Assembly: GCA_030272585.1 (NCBI GenBank)
Contig: BSYQ01000006.1
Location: 3,869,001-3,933,000, forward strand
From: Bryopsis sp. KO-2023
Lineage: Eukaryota > Chlorophyta > Ulvophyceae > Bryopsidales > Bryopsidaceae
Length of the DNA: 64,000 nucleotides
Direction: 5' to 3'
Translations under genes and position numbers: made by a program
The notes under the pieces: model-generated
Database searches by the model: none
The model's input: only the letters and a program-made list of their open reading frames with translations
What the model was told of the DNA's origin: nothing
In this document: positions 23,648-33,817 of the stretch, one piece after another
How positions within the stretch are numbered: the stretch's first letter is position 1
Layout: each line of letters opens with the position of its first letter

Positions 23648-26600
23648 ATGGAGCAGCCGAAGCAAGACAAGGCGGAGTCCACCCCGCTAGTGAGCGTAGA
23701 CCCCAAAGGCGAGAAAGAGACGTCGGGCGCCCCCCCTGCCAAATGTTTCGGCAAGCAGCACCCCGAACCCATCGTTTTCCAGGCCAAGGCCGAATCGAAA
23801 GATGAATGTTCCGGCAAGCAGCACCCCGAACCCATCGTTTTCCAGGCCAAGGCCGAATCGAAAGATGAATGTTTCGGCAAGCAGCACCCCGAACCCGTCG
23901 TTTTCCAAGCCAAGGCCGAATCGAAAGATGAACCTGCTAGCGAAGACGTGGAGATGAAGGAAGCTCGAGTGGAACCTAGGAAGGTGAGCTCGATCTATGC
24001 GTTCGGACCGATTCTTTTAAAGCAAAAAATATATATAAAAAAACGTCGATAGTGGACGTTTGCTTCTAATCTTTTGTACGCGTTGAGTGAGAAAGTTGAA
24101 TTTTGTTTTTTGTTTTTCTTCTTTTTTTTTCTTATATTGGAAATGTCTAGAAGAGAATCGACGTAAGAAGACCCCGTGTTTGCTTTGCTTCGTGGTGACG
24201 TGTCTGGGGAAAACTTTTGCTTTACGTCATCAAGTAGGTGGATTTTTTCCTTCTCTATCCCTCTTGTAACCTTTATTTGTATTATTTATTCACTTATTTA
24301 TTTATATTATTTCCCCCATAAATGAGGTTACACAGACTTGCGCATCCATCCATAAAATTGCTGAACTTTTTTTACTGTACCTTGACAAAAAGAAACAGGA
24401 CCAGAATTAGCGGCATTGGGGGATGGGGGGTCGAGTATCTCATAAAAGAATTGAATAATAATATTAGTCATTCCCAGTTTTCGTAAGAAATTGAGCATCC
24501 AATGCAAAACACCCACCCGGTGGCTTCGTTTTTTTTGCAGAGAACCAGGCCAAAAAGGAAGAACAAGTCCAAGCAAAAGAAACCCCCGCAGAAAATGATT
24601 TACACGGATTACGATCGATGCCATGGCAGCTTTCCTCCGCCCAAAATCATCGAATCCGAAATTCATCTGGAGCATCGAATGGACACCACTATGGAGATTC
24701 CCAGGCGCCATGATACGCTGCACGTTTTTGGGGTGGACATCATGGGCACCAGCGATATTTTTGGATATTTCAGACCATTTAAACCTCTCAGCGTCGAGTG
24801 GTTGAACGACTCATCTTGTAAGTTGGGGAAGGAAAAAGTATTTCCGTGCATTTTTCTTAATTTTTTTTCTCTTGATTTTTTTTCTTTGCTTATTTTTGCA
24901 TGGCACTGTGTGTGGTGTTTTTTGTGTTTTTCTGCTCTTTTTTTTTTTTTTTTTTTGGGGGGGGGTCTTTTTCCTAATTTTGGAAAAAGGCAATGTGTAT
25001 TGAGGTTTATTCTTTTTTGATGTGTTTTTTCTGTTTATTTTTCTGGGCTGCAAAGTTTCATTCAAGATGCTCCGGATTATTTTATGTTTCTTTAATCACG
25101 TCCACACAGCTATTTTTTTTATTTTTTTGTTGGTGCATGCTTTCAAAAAAGAGGCAGCAGAATTTGATTCATGAAAGAAGACAGGGGGAAGGGAAAAAAA
25201 ACGCACACACACCTTTAAATTATGGTCATTTTTGTTTTGGTCTTCTGTTTCGCAGTTTGATCGACTGCAAAGAGAACATTTACCCAAAGGCTTGGGCAAA
25301 AAAAGTTGCATCAAAAAGTTCTTATTTCGTTATGGACTGTCCCCGCTTCAGGTAATGTTGTCTTATCGAGCGAGGACCATATTGCTGATGCTTTGGGTTT
25401 CCTGGGGCGACCTGTTCCGGCTGCTGATATGCCCAGCGGTAAACGCATTTTACTGCATTATTAATTTTTTAAAAAAATACCTTTTACCTTTTACTTCGAG
25501 ATAGATATAAATATATATTTTTGTATGTTTTTTCTTCTTTTTGTTTTTTTTGGGGGGGAGGGGATTTTTATTTTTATTTTTTTTTGGGGGGGTCTGTACG
25601 ATGTTTGTTTGGCCCCCTTTTTTTGCCATAAGAAAGTGCATTGGAGTTTTCACCCAGATTGAGGGTTCACTGTGAGAATTTATTTAGGCATATATCCTTA
25701 ATGCGATGCAGAGATGCCAAAAAAAATGTGGTGTTTGATTTGGGGGGGGGGGGGAGTCTGTTAAATTTTATTACTTTTTTTTTTAATTTCCCATAAATAA
25801 GAATACGTTCACCACAATTTTCCTGTGGAAAGAAAAAGAAATAATTAGTTACTTGTTTTTTTCCGTTTTCCTTTTTCCCAGATGCCATTAAGGATAAGGG
25901 CTTCTGCATGACATACCTATGGTACCGAGCCCGGCCTTTTTTGAAGGGTGCTGCAATAGGCCACGGCCGCGATAAAATCGACCAAGTGCACTTGATGCTG
26001 AGAATGGCGACTGTGGAGGATACCCGGCCATCCGTACAGCCAAAAGTTACGAGAAAGCTGTGGATGCAGGATAGAAAACAGGTTTGTGGCCAAATTTCCT
26101 TCAACTGTAAAATTTGATATTTGTAAAATTTGGTTTTATATTTTATTTAAATTTGATATTTAATATTTGAATTTTAAGTTTTTTTTATTTTAAATTTTTC
26201 AACTTTTACTCCCCTGAGAACCCTTATTGTTTATTTTGATTTGATTTGCCCTGAACCCTTTGCAATGGATTGGCTTTTCCAGATGCAGCAAGTTTTGTAC
26301 CAAGATAATTTGTTGGACCATGAATTGGCTGAACGCAACAATCGCAAGAGAAAGACAGGGAGGAACGACGGAGCTGAAAAGAAGAAGTCCCAGAGGAAAA
26401 ATCAGCAGAAAAAGCAAGCGGAGAAGAAGAAGGTTGTTGAAGAGGAGGATTCAGCTATGGTGAGTTTGACCTGTGTTCAAGATCTCGTTTTTCAGCACTG
26501 TTGAAACCACAGTATAAAAAACCACAGTTTTTACAGAGAGTCAAAGTTGTTCCCCACTCACTTCCTAAATACACAAACTCAAAACTCGACTAACATCCCT

Positions 26601-27011
26601 CAGCCAGGCGGCGCTTTGACTTGCGCGATCCACATGTCTCACTAAACAGCCCATTCGATCCCAATGGGTTTTACAGCACCAGAATTTGTTTCCGTTTTTC
26701 CTCCAGAATTCAAAGCGATCCGTGTATCTATCCTGAACAATTGAAACCTCAGGCCCCATCCTCGACACATCTGAGCCAGTCTGACGGGAGGGAGCAATTT
26801 CCAGGACTGACTGGGGGGGGGGGGGATTCGTGGTTTTCACATTGCCTTGTGGTTTTTGTGTGTGTAGATGCTTTCAGAAGAAAAGACTGCTGCCAGCCAC
26901 CCCGCTGTTGCAGCCAATTTGATGCCCTCTGATCTCAGAGACTTCATCACTAAGCTTCGTGCGGTTCATGTTACGCCGGCTGAGGCAAGCCAAACCAACC
27001 TGCCTGGCTAG
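23648..27011 (+). CDS. NCBP3-like nuclear cap-binding protein
   Basis: Homologue of nuclear cap-binding protein subunit 3 (C17orf85/ELG), an RRM-like protein that binds the mRNA cap with NCBP1. Exons 23648-23983, 24541-24817, 25352-25438, 25882-26081, 26283-26459 and 26868-27011 keep phase and give about 406 residues. The family core is split over exons 2 and 3: TLHVFGVDIMGTSDIFGYF, then LSVEWLNDSSCNVVLSSED. The human form has the equivalent WLDDTSCNVVW block. Exon 4 carries HLMLRMATVEDTRP, matching the FMRFAT segment of the family. The N-terminus holds three 21-residue repeats, and exon 5 is very Lys/Arg-rich (nuclear signal). It is shorter than human NCBP3 (about 620). The start is uncertain: the frame is open to 23618 without an ATG, so an upstream exon is possible. 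Confidence 0.85.
23744..23932 (+). repeat. Coding minisatellite, 3 x 63 bp
   Basis: Three consecutive 63-bp units, nearly identical in DNA, encode the 21-residue unit that begins C(F/S)GKQHPEP(I/V)VFQA and ends KAESKDE. They sit in exon 1 of the NCBP3-like gene, before its RRM-like core. Confidence 0.95.
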
Positions 27012-28111
27012 AAGTCAGGATGAATGCTCTGACTTATTTTTCAACACAAAAATAATCGTTGGTTGGGGAGAGGGGGGGGGGGGGGAGCTTACCTTTCTGA
27101 TCATGTAGGTATTTGTGGGGAGGGGGAGAAGAAAGGGAGGTTGGGATGCTTGTAAAGAGCTTGGCAGGGGGTGATGTTTGTATTGCTGAAGGGAGAGGTG
27201 TTGGTCGGCAGGGTGTCTGCCATACAGTGATGATGACATATTTACACACAAAAATGTATCCATATAGTTGAATGAAAGAATGTGGGTTTAGAATTTGAAA
27301 CTGATTGGGTGCCAAATGTTGTGTCGGCTTTAACAGAGATTTGATGTGTGTTTTTTGTTTTCTTTTTTGCATTTTTGAGGTTCTTGGGACTGCAGCATCA
27401 AGAATGCAACAGATGTTTCTTGAGGAAATTTGTTTGGTTTTGTAATATTTGTTGAATCATTCTCTGGCATTGGGGTCAGTGATATATGATCCCACTATTG
27501 GGATCCTAGATCTATTAATAGATCCTAGACAGGCCCCAGATTCCCAGCATCACAATCTAGTATCAAGTCACCATCATCCAAATTCACCCCCCCTCAGTGG
27601 CTTAGAGACCAATTATTGGAACAGGCTATTTGCTGCTTCCCTTCCCAAAGGATTGGGTTTTTCCCACCACCGCCCTTCAGCAACTTGTATGGACCAGAAA
27701 TGGGTTTGGGGGATTATTTCAAATTCTTGTACAGTTCTTTCCTTACAAGGCAAGTACTTCCAAAAAAAAAAGAAAACAGTTCAACACTAAAGCATTTATT
27801 CCTGCGTATTCATCGCTTTTTTTGTTAACTACACAAGGGCATGAAGAGACCCCACCCTAATAATCCAAGTCTCGATTTTTTCTATCTCATCACGTTCAGA
27901 TTGAGTAAGCCCCCCCCAAAAAAAAGAATCAAAGAAAAGCGTCCTTAATTCCAAAACAAAACACCCCCCCTGGCGAAAGCATCCAGAAATCGTTTTTTCA
28001 ACCCAATCGCATAAAATCTCAACCAACATGGGCTCCTCAGGCAACATGTAATCATTGATTGATTGATTGATTGAAAATCTCAACCAAGTTTTCAATCAAC
28101 AGTTCAAGCAA
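27012..28111. other. Convergent intergenic region
   Basis: 3' ends of the NCBP3-like gene (plus) and the GT2 gene (minus) face each other here. It holds a G run at about 27072-27085, a perfect 16-bp palindrome GATCTATTAATAGATC at 27509-27524, and a TTGA tetranucleotide repeat near 28050-28072. No coding frame is convincing. Confidence 0.5.
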
Positions 28112-31100
28112 TCAAAACTTGACTCGCATCAGGACTGGGTTGAGAACTATGGGTGCAAAAAAGTGCCCCAGAATCACGATACCCAAGGGGACAATCGAGT
28201 AGCTCGTCCTGATTCTCCAAGGTGGCGGCGCAAAGTAGAACCCAACGACCGTTCCAGACAGCAGGGTCATCAACGTGTAGCACCAGCGATACACGCTGAC
28301 GGTATACGCTAGCTCCTGGAAGAAGTTCTTCTTTGTCACCTCCTTCGAGGTGGTGCCGAATTGCATGTCAAACTGGAAGATGTGGGAGAGGATGGAAACG
28401 AACAAATGGAACGAAAGTCCGTTGAAGAAAATTATGAAGGTGGGGACATGCTTGAATTCAACGAAGATTGCATGCAGGAGGGAGTCCATTCCTAGTCGAT
28501 ACCTGTAAGCATATCCAACAGAACCAGCTCCAGGTACACAGGCTAGCTACAAAACTCCTCCACACCTTGGGTGTGTGGAAAAACTGCGGGAAGTTTGAAG
28601 GAAAACAATGGTGGTGTAAGAGGTTTCGGATTTCGGCTGGACTCCTCACCTCAGCAGAGCTGCACTGAATGGGGCCGCGATGCTGAACACCAGGAACACA
28701 GTCGCGCTGATATCCACCGCCGTCACCACTTCATTTCTCCAGTATTCAGACCAGCTGAACATGAAGTAGTGTAGAATCGCCAGCCACCACGCCGAAGATA
28801 TGGCAAAATAACTTCCCATATACGAAGTGATAGTGATTTTGGACCACCAGGGAGCGTCGGAAAACAGGAAACTCCAATACAGCGAGGAAATCGGTCCTTC
28901 ATACCACTTGTGTAGGGGGTTGAACAGCAGCTCGGCGGAACCGAAACTGTATTTTCTTAAGCGAGTGATCTCATCGTGGACAGTCAAGGAAACGCCTTCC
29001 TGAAATCCTTTCCCAGTGTATGTGATATAGCGCCCATGGTAACCTTTAACCTGAACAACCCGAGAGTCAGTCCAGCTTATTGGACTGAGAACTTCATATT
29101 GTGATTTGGCTTTGGTGGTGGTAGTTGCTAGGAGCAATCCGAAAAAAAGCGACAGAACACTATTTTGAATGCAACCTGTATTCAACGTTTTCAATATAAT
29201 GGGGGCAATGCAGGGAGACAGTCGACCTTGAATAGAATTATGCCATTGTCCAATGCACCTGGAGCCGAAGCGAAAAATCAAAGTCCTCCGAAACGTGGTT
29301 CTCCGACCACATCTTGACAGCTTTGTCGTAAGGATCCAGGAAAGCGCACTCTTTCATTGCGCTCCACCTGAGGAAAGCGTTATGACCCACCAAAGGTGCA
29401 ACATCCCCCCCACTGCAAGCGAGACGAATTGCGATATTGTACACAGCCACTGTGAAGTGTGAGATGGCATTCTCCCAATAGTCATTCACCACCTGGGAAA
29501 CGAAACAAGATTTGTCTAGTGCAAGGAAAGCTCGACAAAAAACAAGTACTTGATATGAGATGTATGTGACACGGAATGCTCCCGATCGAGAAATAGGTTT
29601 TCAGGGAGATTTGCACCAGTGCGGGGAAGTTAGGAGCTTGCCTGCATTGGTGTTGTTGAGTGCTGAGTGAAGGCCACTTGTTCTTCCTTCATGAGCTCAG
29701 TCACTGTTGGGGCTATGCAGTCCTCTGGGACTCGCGTATCCGAATCGACCAGGAGGATGAATTCCCCGATACGCACATCGCCCCCAGCTAAAAACTCATG
29801 ACCTCTTTCTTGAAGCACAATGTCCAGGGCGGTGTGATGGTCGATGTTTGAGCTTTCCTGGCATCTTTCCACACTCTGACTAACTTCCAAGCAGAAGTTC
29901 ATATTGCTAGCTTTCTTGAACCGCCCCCTTCGACTGTACACATTCGGTTGATGGGGTGGCCGCGCGCAATATGCGATCTCGTGGGAATCATAGAAAGCAA
30001 TTCTGTTCTCACGGTCCTCAGCAGAAATCAGCATCAGCCCATCATCATTGACGTAGATTGTACAGTCGCCGCCTTGCAACCTGTGAAAACTCGGCTGTGG
30101 TGAAGGGTGCTTGGGTTCCAGAGACATATTTTCAACTGGGGGGGGGGCTGTTGAGGCCATGATCGTGTGGGCAGTTTCTTCACCTATATTTATTTGATGC
30201 TTGAATCAGAGACACCAGTGATGGCTTGATGACAAGTTCGAAACTTTCTTTGAAGACAGGCATCTGGATTGTAACTTTTGGCAACCGTTCAGCGAGCCTG
30301 CTGGGGGCTACACTGCTGTGATATTTTGAATTGCCTTCCTGAAAGCCAGCACCAAGATGGCTCATTCGGGATATCTTGAACAGCAACACACTTGATGGCG
30401 CCATTGGAGAGGGAAGTGGCATGGTGGTGCCTTACCAGATGTGCAATTGTGCCCAGTCCTGAGACGATGCTGTTGATCAGCGTGTAGCAAGAAAATATCA
30501 TAAAAAATATGACGATGGGAAGGAACGCAAGATGTATCGCCCTGAGCCAGTTTCCGTCCTCCATACTTCGAGACATGTTGCTTTTGGCCCAGAGAGCGCA
30601 CACACCCAGCACAAGCAATACGCTTATCGTAGTGGTAAAAGGCACATGCCATCTCCACGCCTCTATTTGAGTTCCTTCCAAAGATGAAGCTTCAGTTGTG
30701 CTGCTTGAGCTTTCGAATCTTGTGCCCACTTGGGTTTGTTGTTCCGCTTCCAGCACGGCGATAATCTAAATCACATGCGATCACATGGTGAGAACACTAG
30801 CCCCTATCCAATAGAAGGATACATATACCATCCTATGCAGACCCGCAGCAATAAAGTTGCATTCTCAACAACTGATTTTTTCTCGTTGATAGGATCGTGA
30901 TAAGTACTTTGGCCATACCGTTCGAAGGAGGAATACCTCCTTGGCGTCATCTACATTGTGCAGGTTGGTGCAATCTGCTTTCAAAGCTTCTTTCTCTTCC
31001 ATGATCTCCACGCCAATCCCATTGTTTCTGCCAGCTCCAGCATCCAGTGACACGAGAAAGCTCTTCACCACATGGTGAATTGTTTCAACATCAACTCCGT

Positions 31101-32505
31101 GCCTTTGCATTGTGAACACCTGACCCCGTATGCTAGCAGATGCTGATCGATCGCTTTCCGAAGGCTGAAACGAGGCTCTTGAAATTTGATCTCCAAACAC
31201 CCTCACGTCCTCGTGTACATCGCTGGGAATCTGATGAGTGCACATATTCCATTAATCGATGTATTTCACCACTGGTTCCATAGTGCTGTTGCCCACAAAC
31301 ACAGTACCTTGATGTGGCCGCACAGTTTCGCAAGACTGGAGGCGAGCTGGCGAGATGCATGGTGAAATTGGGTAGATACCATTTCGCAAGCCAATAGGGA
31401 TCGCAAAGCCCCAAAATCCCTACAGCGAGCCATTGTGCGCAGAATTTGTTCGCAACCTTCACCTATGGAGCCTGAAGTTTAACGTTCCACACATATCTTC
31501 ATGTAACTGAGTAGCCAGGAAATCTCCACACGTGAATGAAATCTCTCTGTAGCGGTCTTAGACTGTTCTCTTTGAACGTTGGGTTTATATGGAATTCACT
31601 TGAGCTTACCTAGAGAATTTTCTGTGGGGGACAAGGGCAATGCCCCACAGACCTCGGGCTCCCTGCTTTCGTTGGCGACACACAATGGTCTCCGCACATC
31701 CGTCCATTGCCTTGATGAACACCAATGTACTGTGTTCGACTGCTTGCATTCTGTGAGCTGTCTCTCCACTTCAACCAGTATTGTAGAAAGTTTCCTCACG
31801 AATCTCGCAGCCAACCGACAATCCTCCAGATTCGCAGTGGCTGATCTTGAGATTGTCAGTATTTCCTCGCAGCAGCCCCTGATGTGCCTCGTGATATCAA
31901 GGAGATGGGTGGGACGAAGGAAGGGGCTTTCTGAACAAGTGGTTCACAGCGATTGTCAAACAAAGCACGTCCAATCTGTTGAACTACTGAACAATAAAGC
32001 TTTCAGCACTCTAACACAAACACCTGCAAGCGTGATGAACAGTTTGAGAAAATCAACTATTTGGTGAATATTTGCGCCCACCTCGCAGAGGCGATTTGCA
32101 AGAGTCGGCCGAAGTTGCTATCCGATTTGTGATATCTGTGAATGCCCTGTGCATTCTTGGTTCAGATGAGGTCGCCACAGCCCCGTGCTCATCACCACCG
32201 TGGCCTCGAGGAGATACACCCTCGGGAGTAGTTTCGGGGCTCAACTCGAGCGTGCGCTCATTTCGAGTATGGACAGCCATGTCCACTTGAATCTCCATGT
32301 AATCATCACCAGAAGATTGACTGGCAGAGCTTGAGCATCCACCTTGGAGTTCGGCTGTGGATCTTCCGCTATCCGCTGGAGACTGGGTGGTAGCGGTTGG
32401 CGGTGGCACGTCCTTGTGAGTGGGCCTTGAACTTCTTCCATTGATTGAGTTGTCGCTCACTTCCAGCACAGATTTTGAACGACGGCGCTCACGAAATCTA
32501 GACAT
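28112..32505 (-). CDS. GT2 glycosyltransferase fused to an N-terminal helical bundle
   Basis: Membrane glycosyltransferase of the fungal-type family 2 (large GT2, related to chitin synthase and mannan-type enzymes). Ten exons (32505-32082, 31930-31610, 31462-31308, 31230-30937, 30765-30436, 30374-30184, 30080-29642, 29492-29259, 29050-28650, 28502-28112) join in phase to about 1,059 residues. Residues 1-141 are Ser/Thr-rich and probably disordered. Residues ~142-400 form a predicted helical bundle (PFLRPTHLLDITRHIRGCCE, NLEDCRLAARFVRKL, GALRSLLACEMVSTQFHHAS). Two membrane helices follow near 425-485. The catalytic part has ILLVDSDTRVPEDC (DxD), GDVAPLVGHNAFLRW, SEDFDFSLRLQ and EGVSLTVHDEITRLRKYSFG, then about five C-terminal helices. 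The intron after 29642 uses a GC donor. Substrate is unknown. It is followed upstream on the same strand by a KRE6/SKN1-like GH16 gene. An ATG at 32505 was chosen because the frame upstream lacks one. Confidence 0.88.
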
Positions 32506-32735
32506 CAGGCGAAGAAACAACTTAGTGCTGTCGCCACTGAACAGGGGTATCGACGAGAAACAGGTGTGTGATTTGTTTTTCTTTGCACCTATCTTCTGTT
32601 GGTTAAGTACTCAGTGAAAGGAAAACTCCTGGACCTTTTAATATGCCAGAAGGAGCGAAATTGTTTCTTGTACCTCACAAGCACTTTTCTTCATTATTAT
32701 GTTTCGCACAATTATTGGAGCATCTTACAAATCCA

Positions 32736-32793
32736 GTGAAAAATATGGATCCAGAGAAAGTAGTTCTACTCTCTCTGGATCCATATTTTTCAC
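32736..32793. repeat. 58-bp near-perfect inverted repeat (hairpin)
   Basis: Two 28-nt arms (32736-32763 and 32766-32793) match at 27 of 28 positions around a 2-nt loop. The arms contain GTGAAAAATATGGATCCAGA. It lies about 230 bp upstream of the GT2 start. It could be a transcribed small-RNA precursor, a cruciform, or a foldback element remnant. Confidence 0.9.
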
Positions 32794-33060
32794 GCCTACA
32801 TATTTTTGGGAGGATGATAAGCTACTCGGCACAGTCCCCGCCTCCCCCAAAAGGTGGAAACAATGCAGAACTGGTTGGTACTGGCCGTGAAAACTGTGAA
32901 CTGTCCAAAAAGCAAACGATATGCGGAAAACGCGCGCAAACTGTTCTCAGGACACGTGGGATTGCGTCCATCGAATTCTGCGACATCTCGCTCGTCATCG
33001 AAGCTTCTTCGACTTATTTGATCAAGAAAACTATCCAACCAGCTTATCTTACCTAGTTCT

Positions 33061-33759
33061 GTGTTGCACAACAATATTTTCGCTGCTCTGAGTTCGCCTA
33101 GTGTTCCGTTCTCCGATGCCCTGAGGACGCTGGCTGACGTTATTAAGACGCCTCCTTACTTTCTGGCTCTTCCACAGTTGCTCGCGGAGCATTTTCGCTG
33201 CGACGGAGTCGACACACGAACAAAGAGAGCGGAAACGCCATTCTCCCTTGCTTAAAGAAAGAATAGTTCAGGACGTTGTGCGCACTCCTGTTCATACTTC
33301 AGGTCTATAGTCGGTTCACCCTGAACTTGCATCGGCCGAAGTGGCGGCACCAGTTTGATTCGTGTATTCTTTCCACAGGCAAGTGCAGATGCGCCCTCTA
33401 TTATCGGTAACAACGATCCGTGTTGGGAGGAAGTCGTGGAAGCTTTGTACTTTTTGTCAGATATCCGGCGTCGATTCTTTCATTGGAAATAATTGAAGGG
33501 TTAGCTGAATTCCTTCTACTTGCCGACGAGTACCACCAAAAAAGCTGCGTTCTTCGCTGTGGTGGGGAGCATTTTGCAAGAACACCTGCACGGCGGAGTA
33601 TCCACAGGGTCCACATAACTCGATTGAAGTGCTTTGCGTCGATCGATATGGGGCAGAAAGAGATCGCGCACTCATTCAAACAAGAGCTTGAGAAAACAAG
33701 TGGGACAGATCCAAGCCTCCGGGCCAGCATATTAAAGTGGACGTGCTCACATACATAAT
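33061..33759 (+). pseudogene. Possible BTB/POZ-like gene, frame disturbed
   Basis: Two plus-strand segments look coding. One (about 33064-33255) has FSDALRTLADVIKTPPYF. A second begins after an acceptor at about 33379. In one frame it reads DPCWEEVVEALYFLSDI and stops soon after. In the next frame it reads ASILSLEIIEGLAEFLLLAD, then EYHQKSCVLRC and a long tail to a stop near 33759. The LLLADEY-x-C pattern is that of the C-terminal half of a BTB/POZ domain. A one-base shift near 33462 would join the two frames, so the locus is frameshifted, mis-sequenced, or has an intron I cannot see. The N-terminal BTB half is not clear. Confidence 0.3.
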
Positions 33760-33817
33760 ACAAAACGGAGAGTGAATGTTTTCCAAAAAGCCCTGCTGTC
33801 ATCAGGTTCCCAATGGG

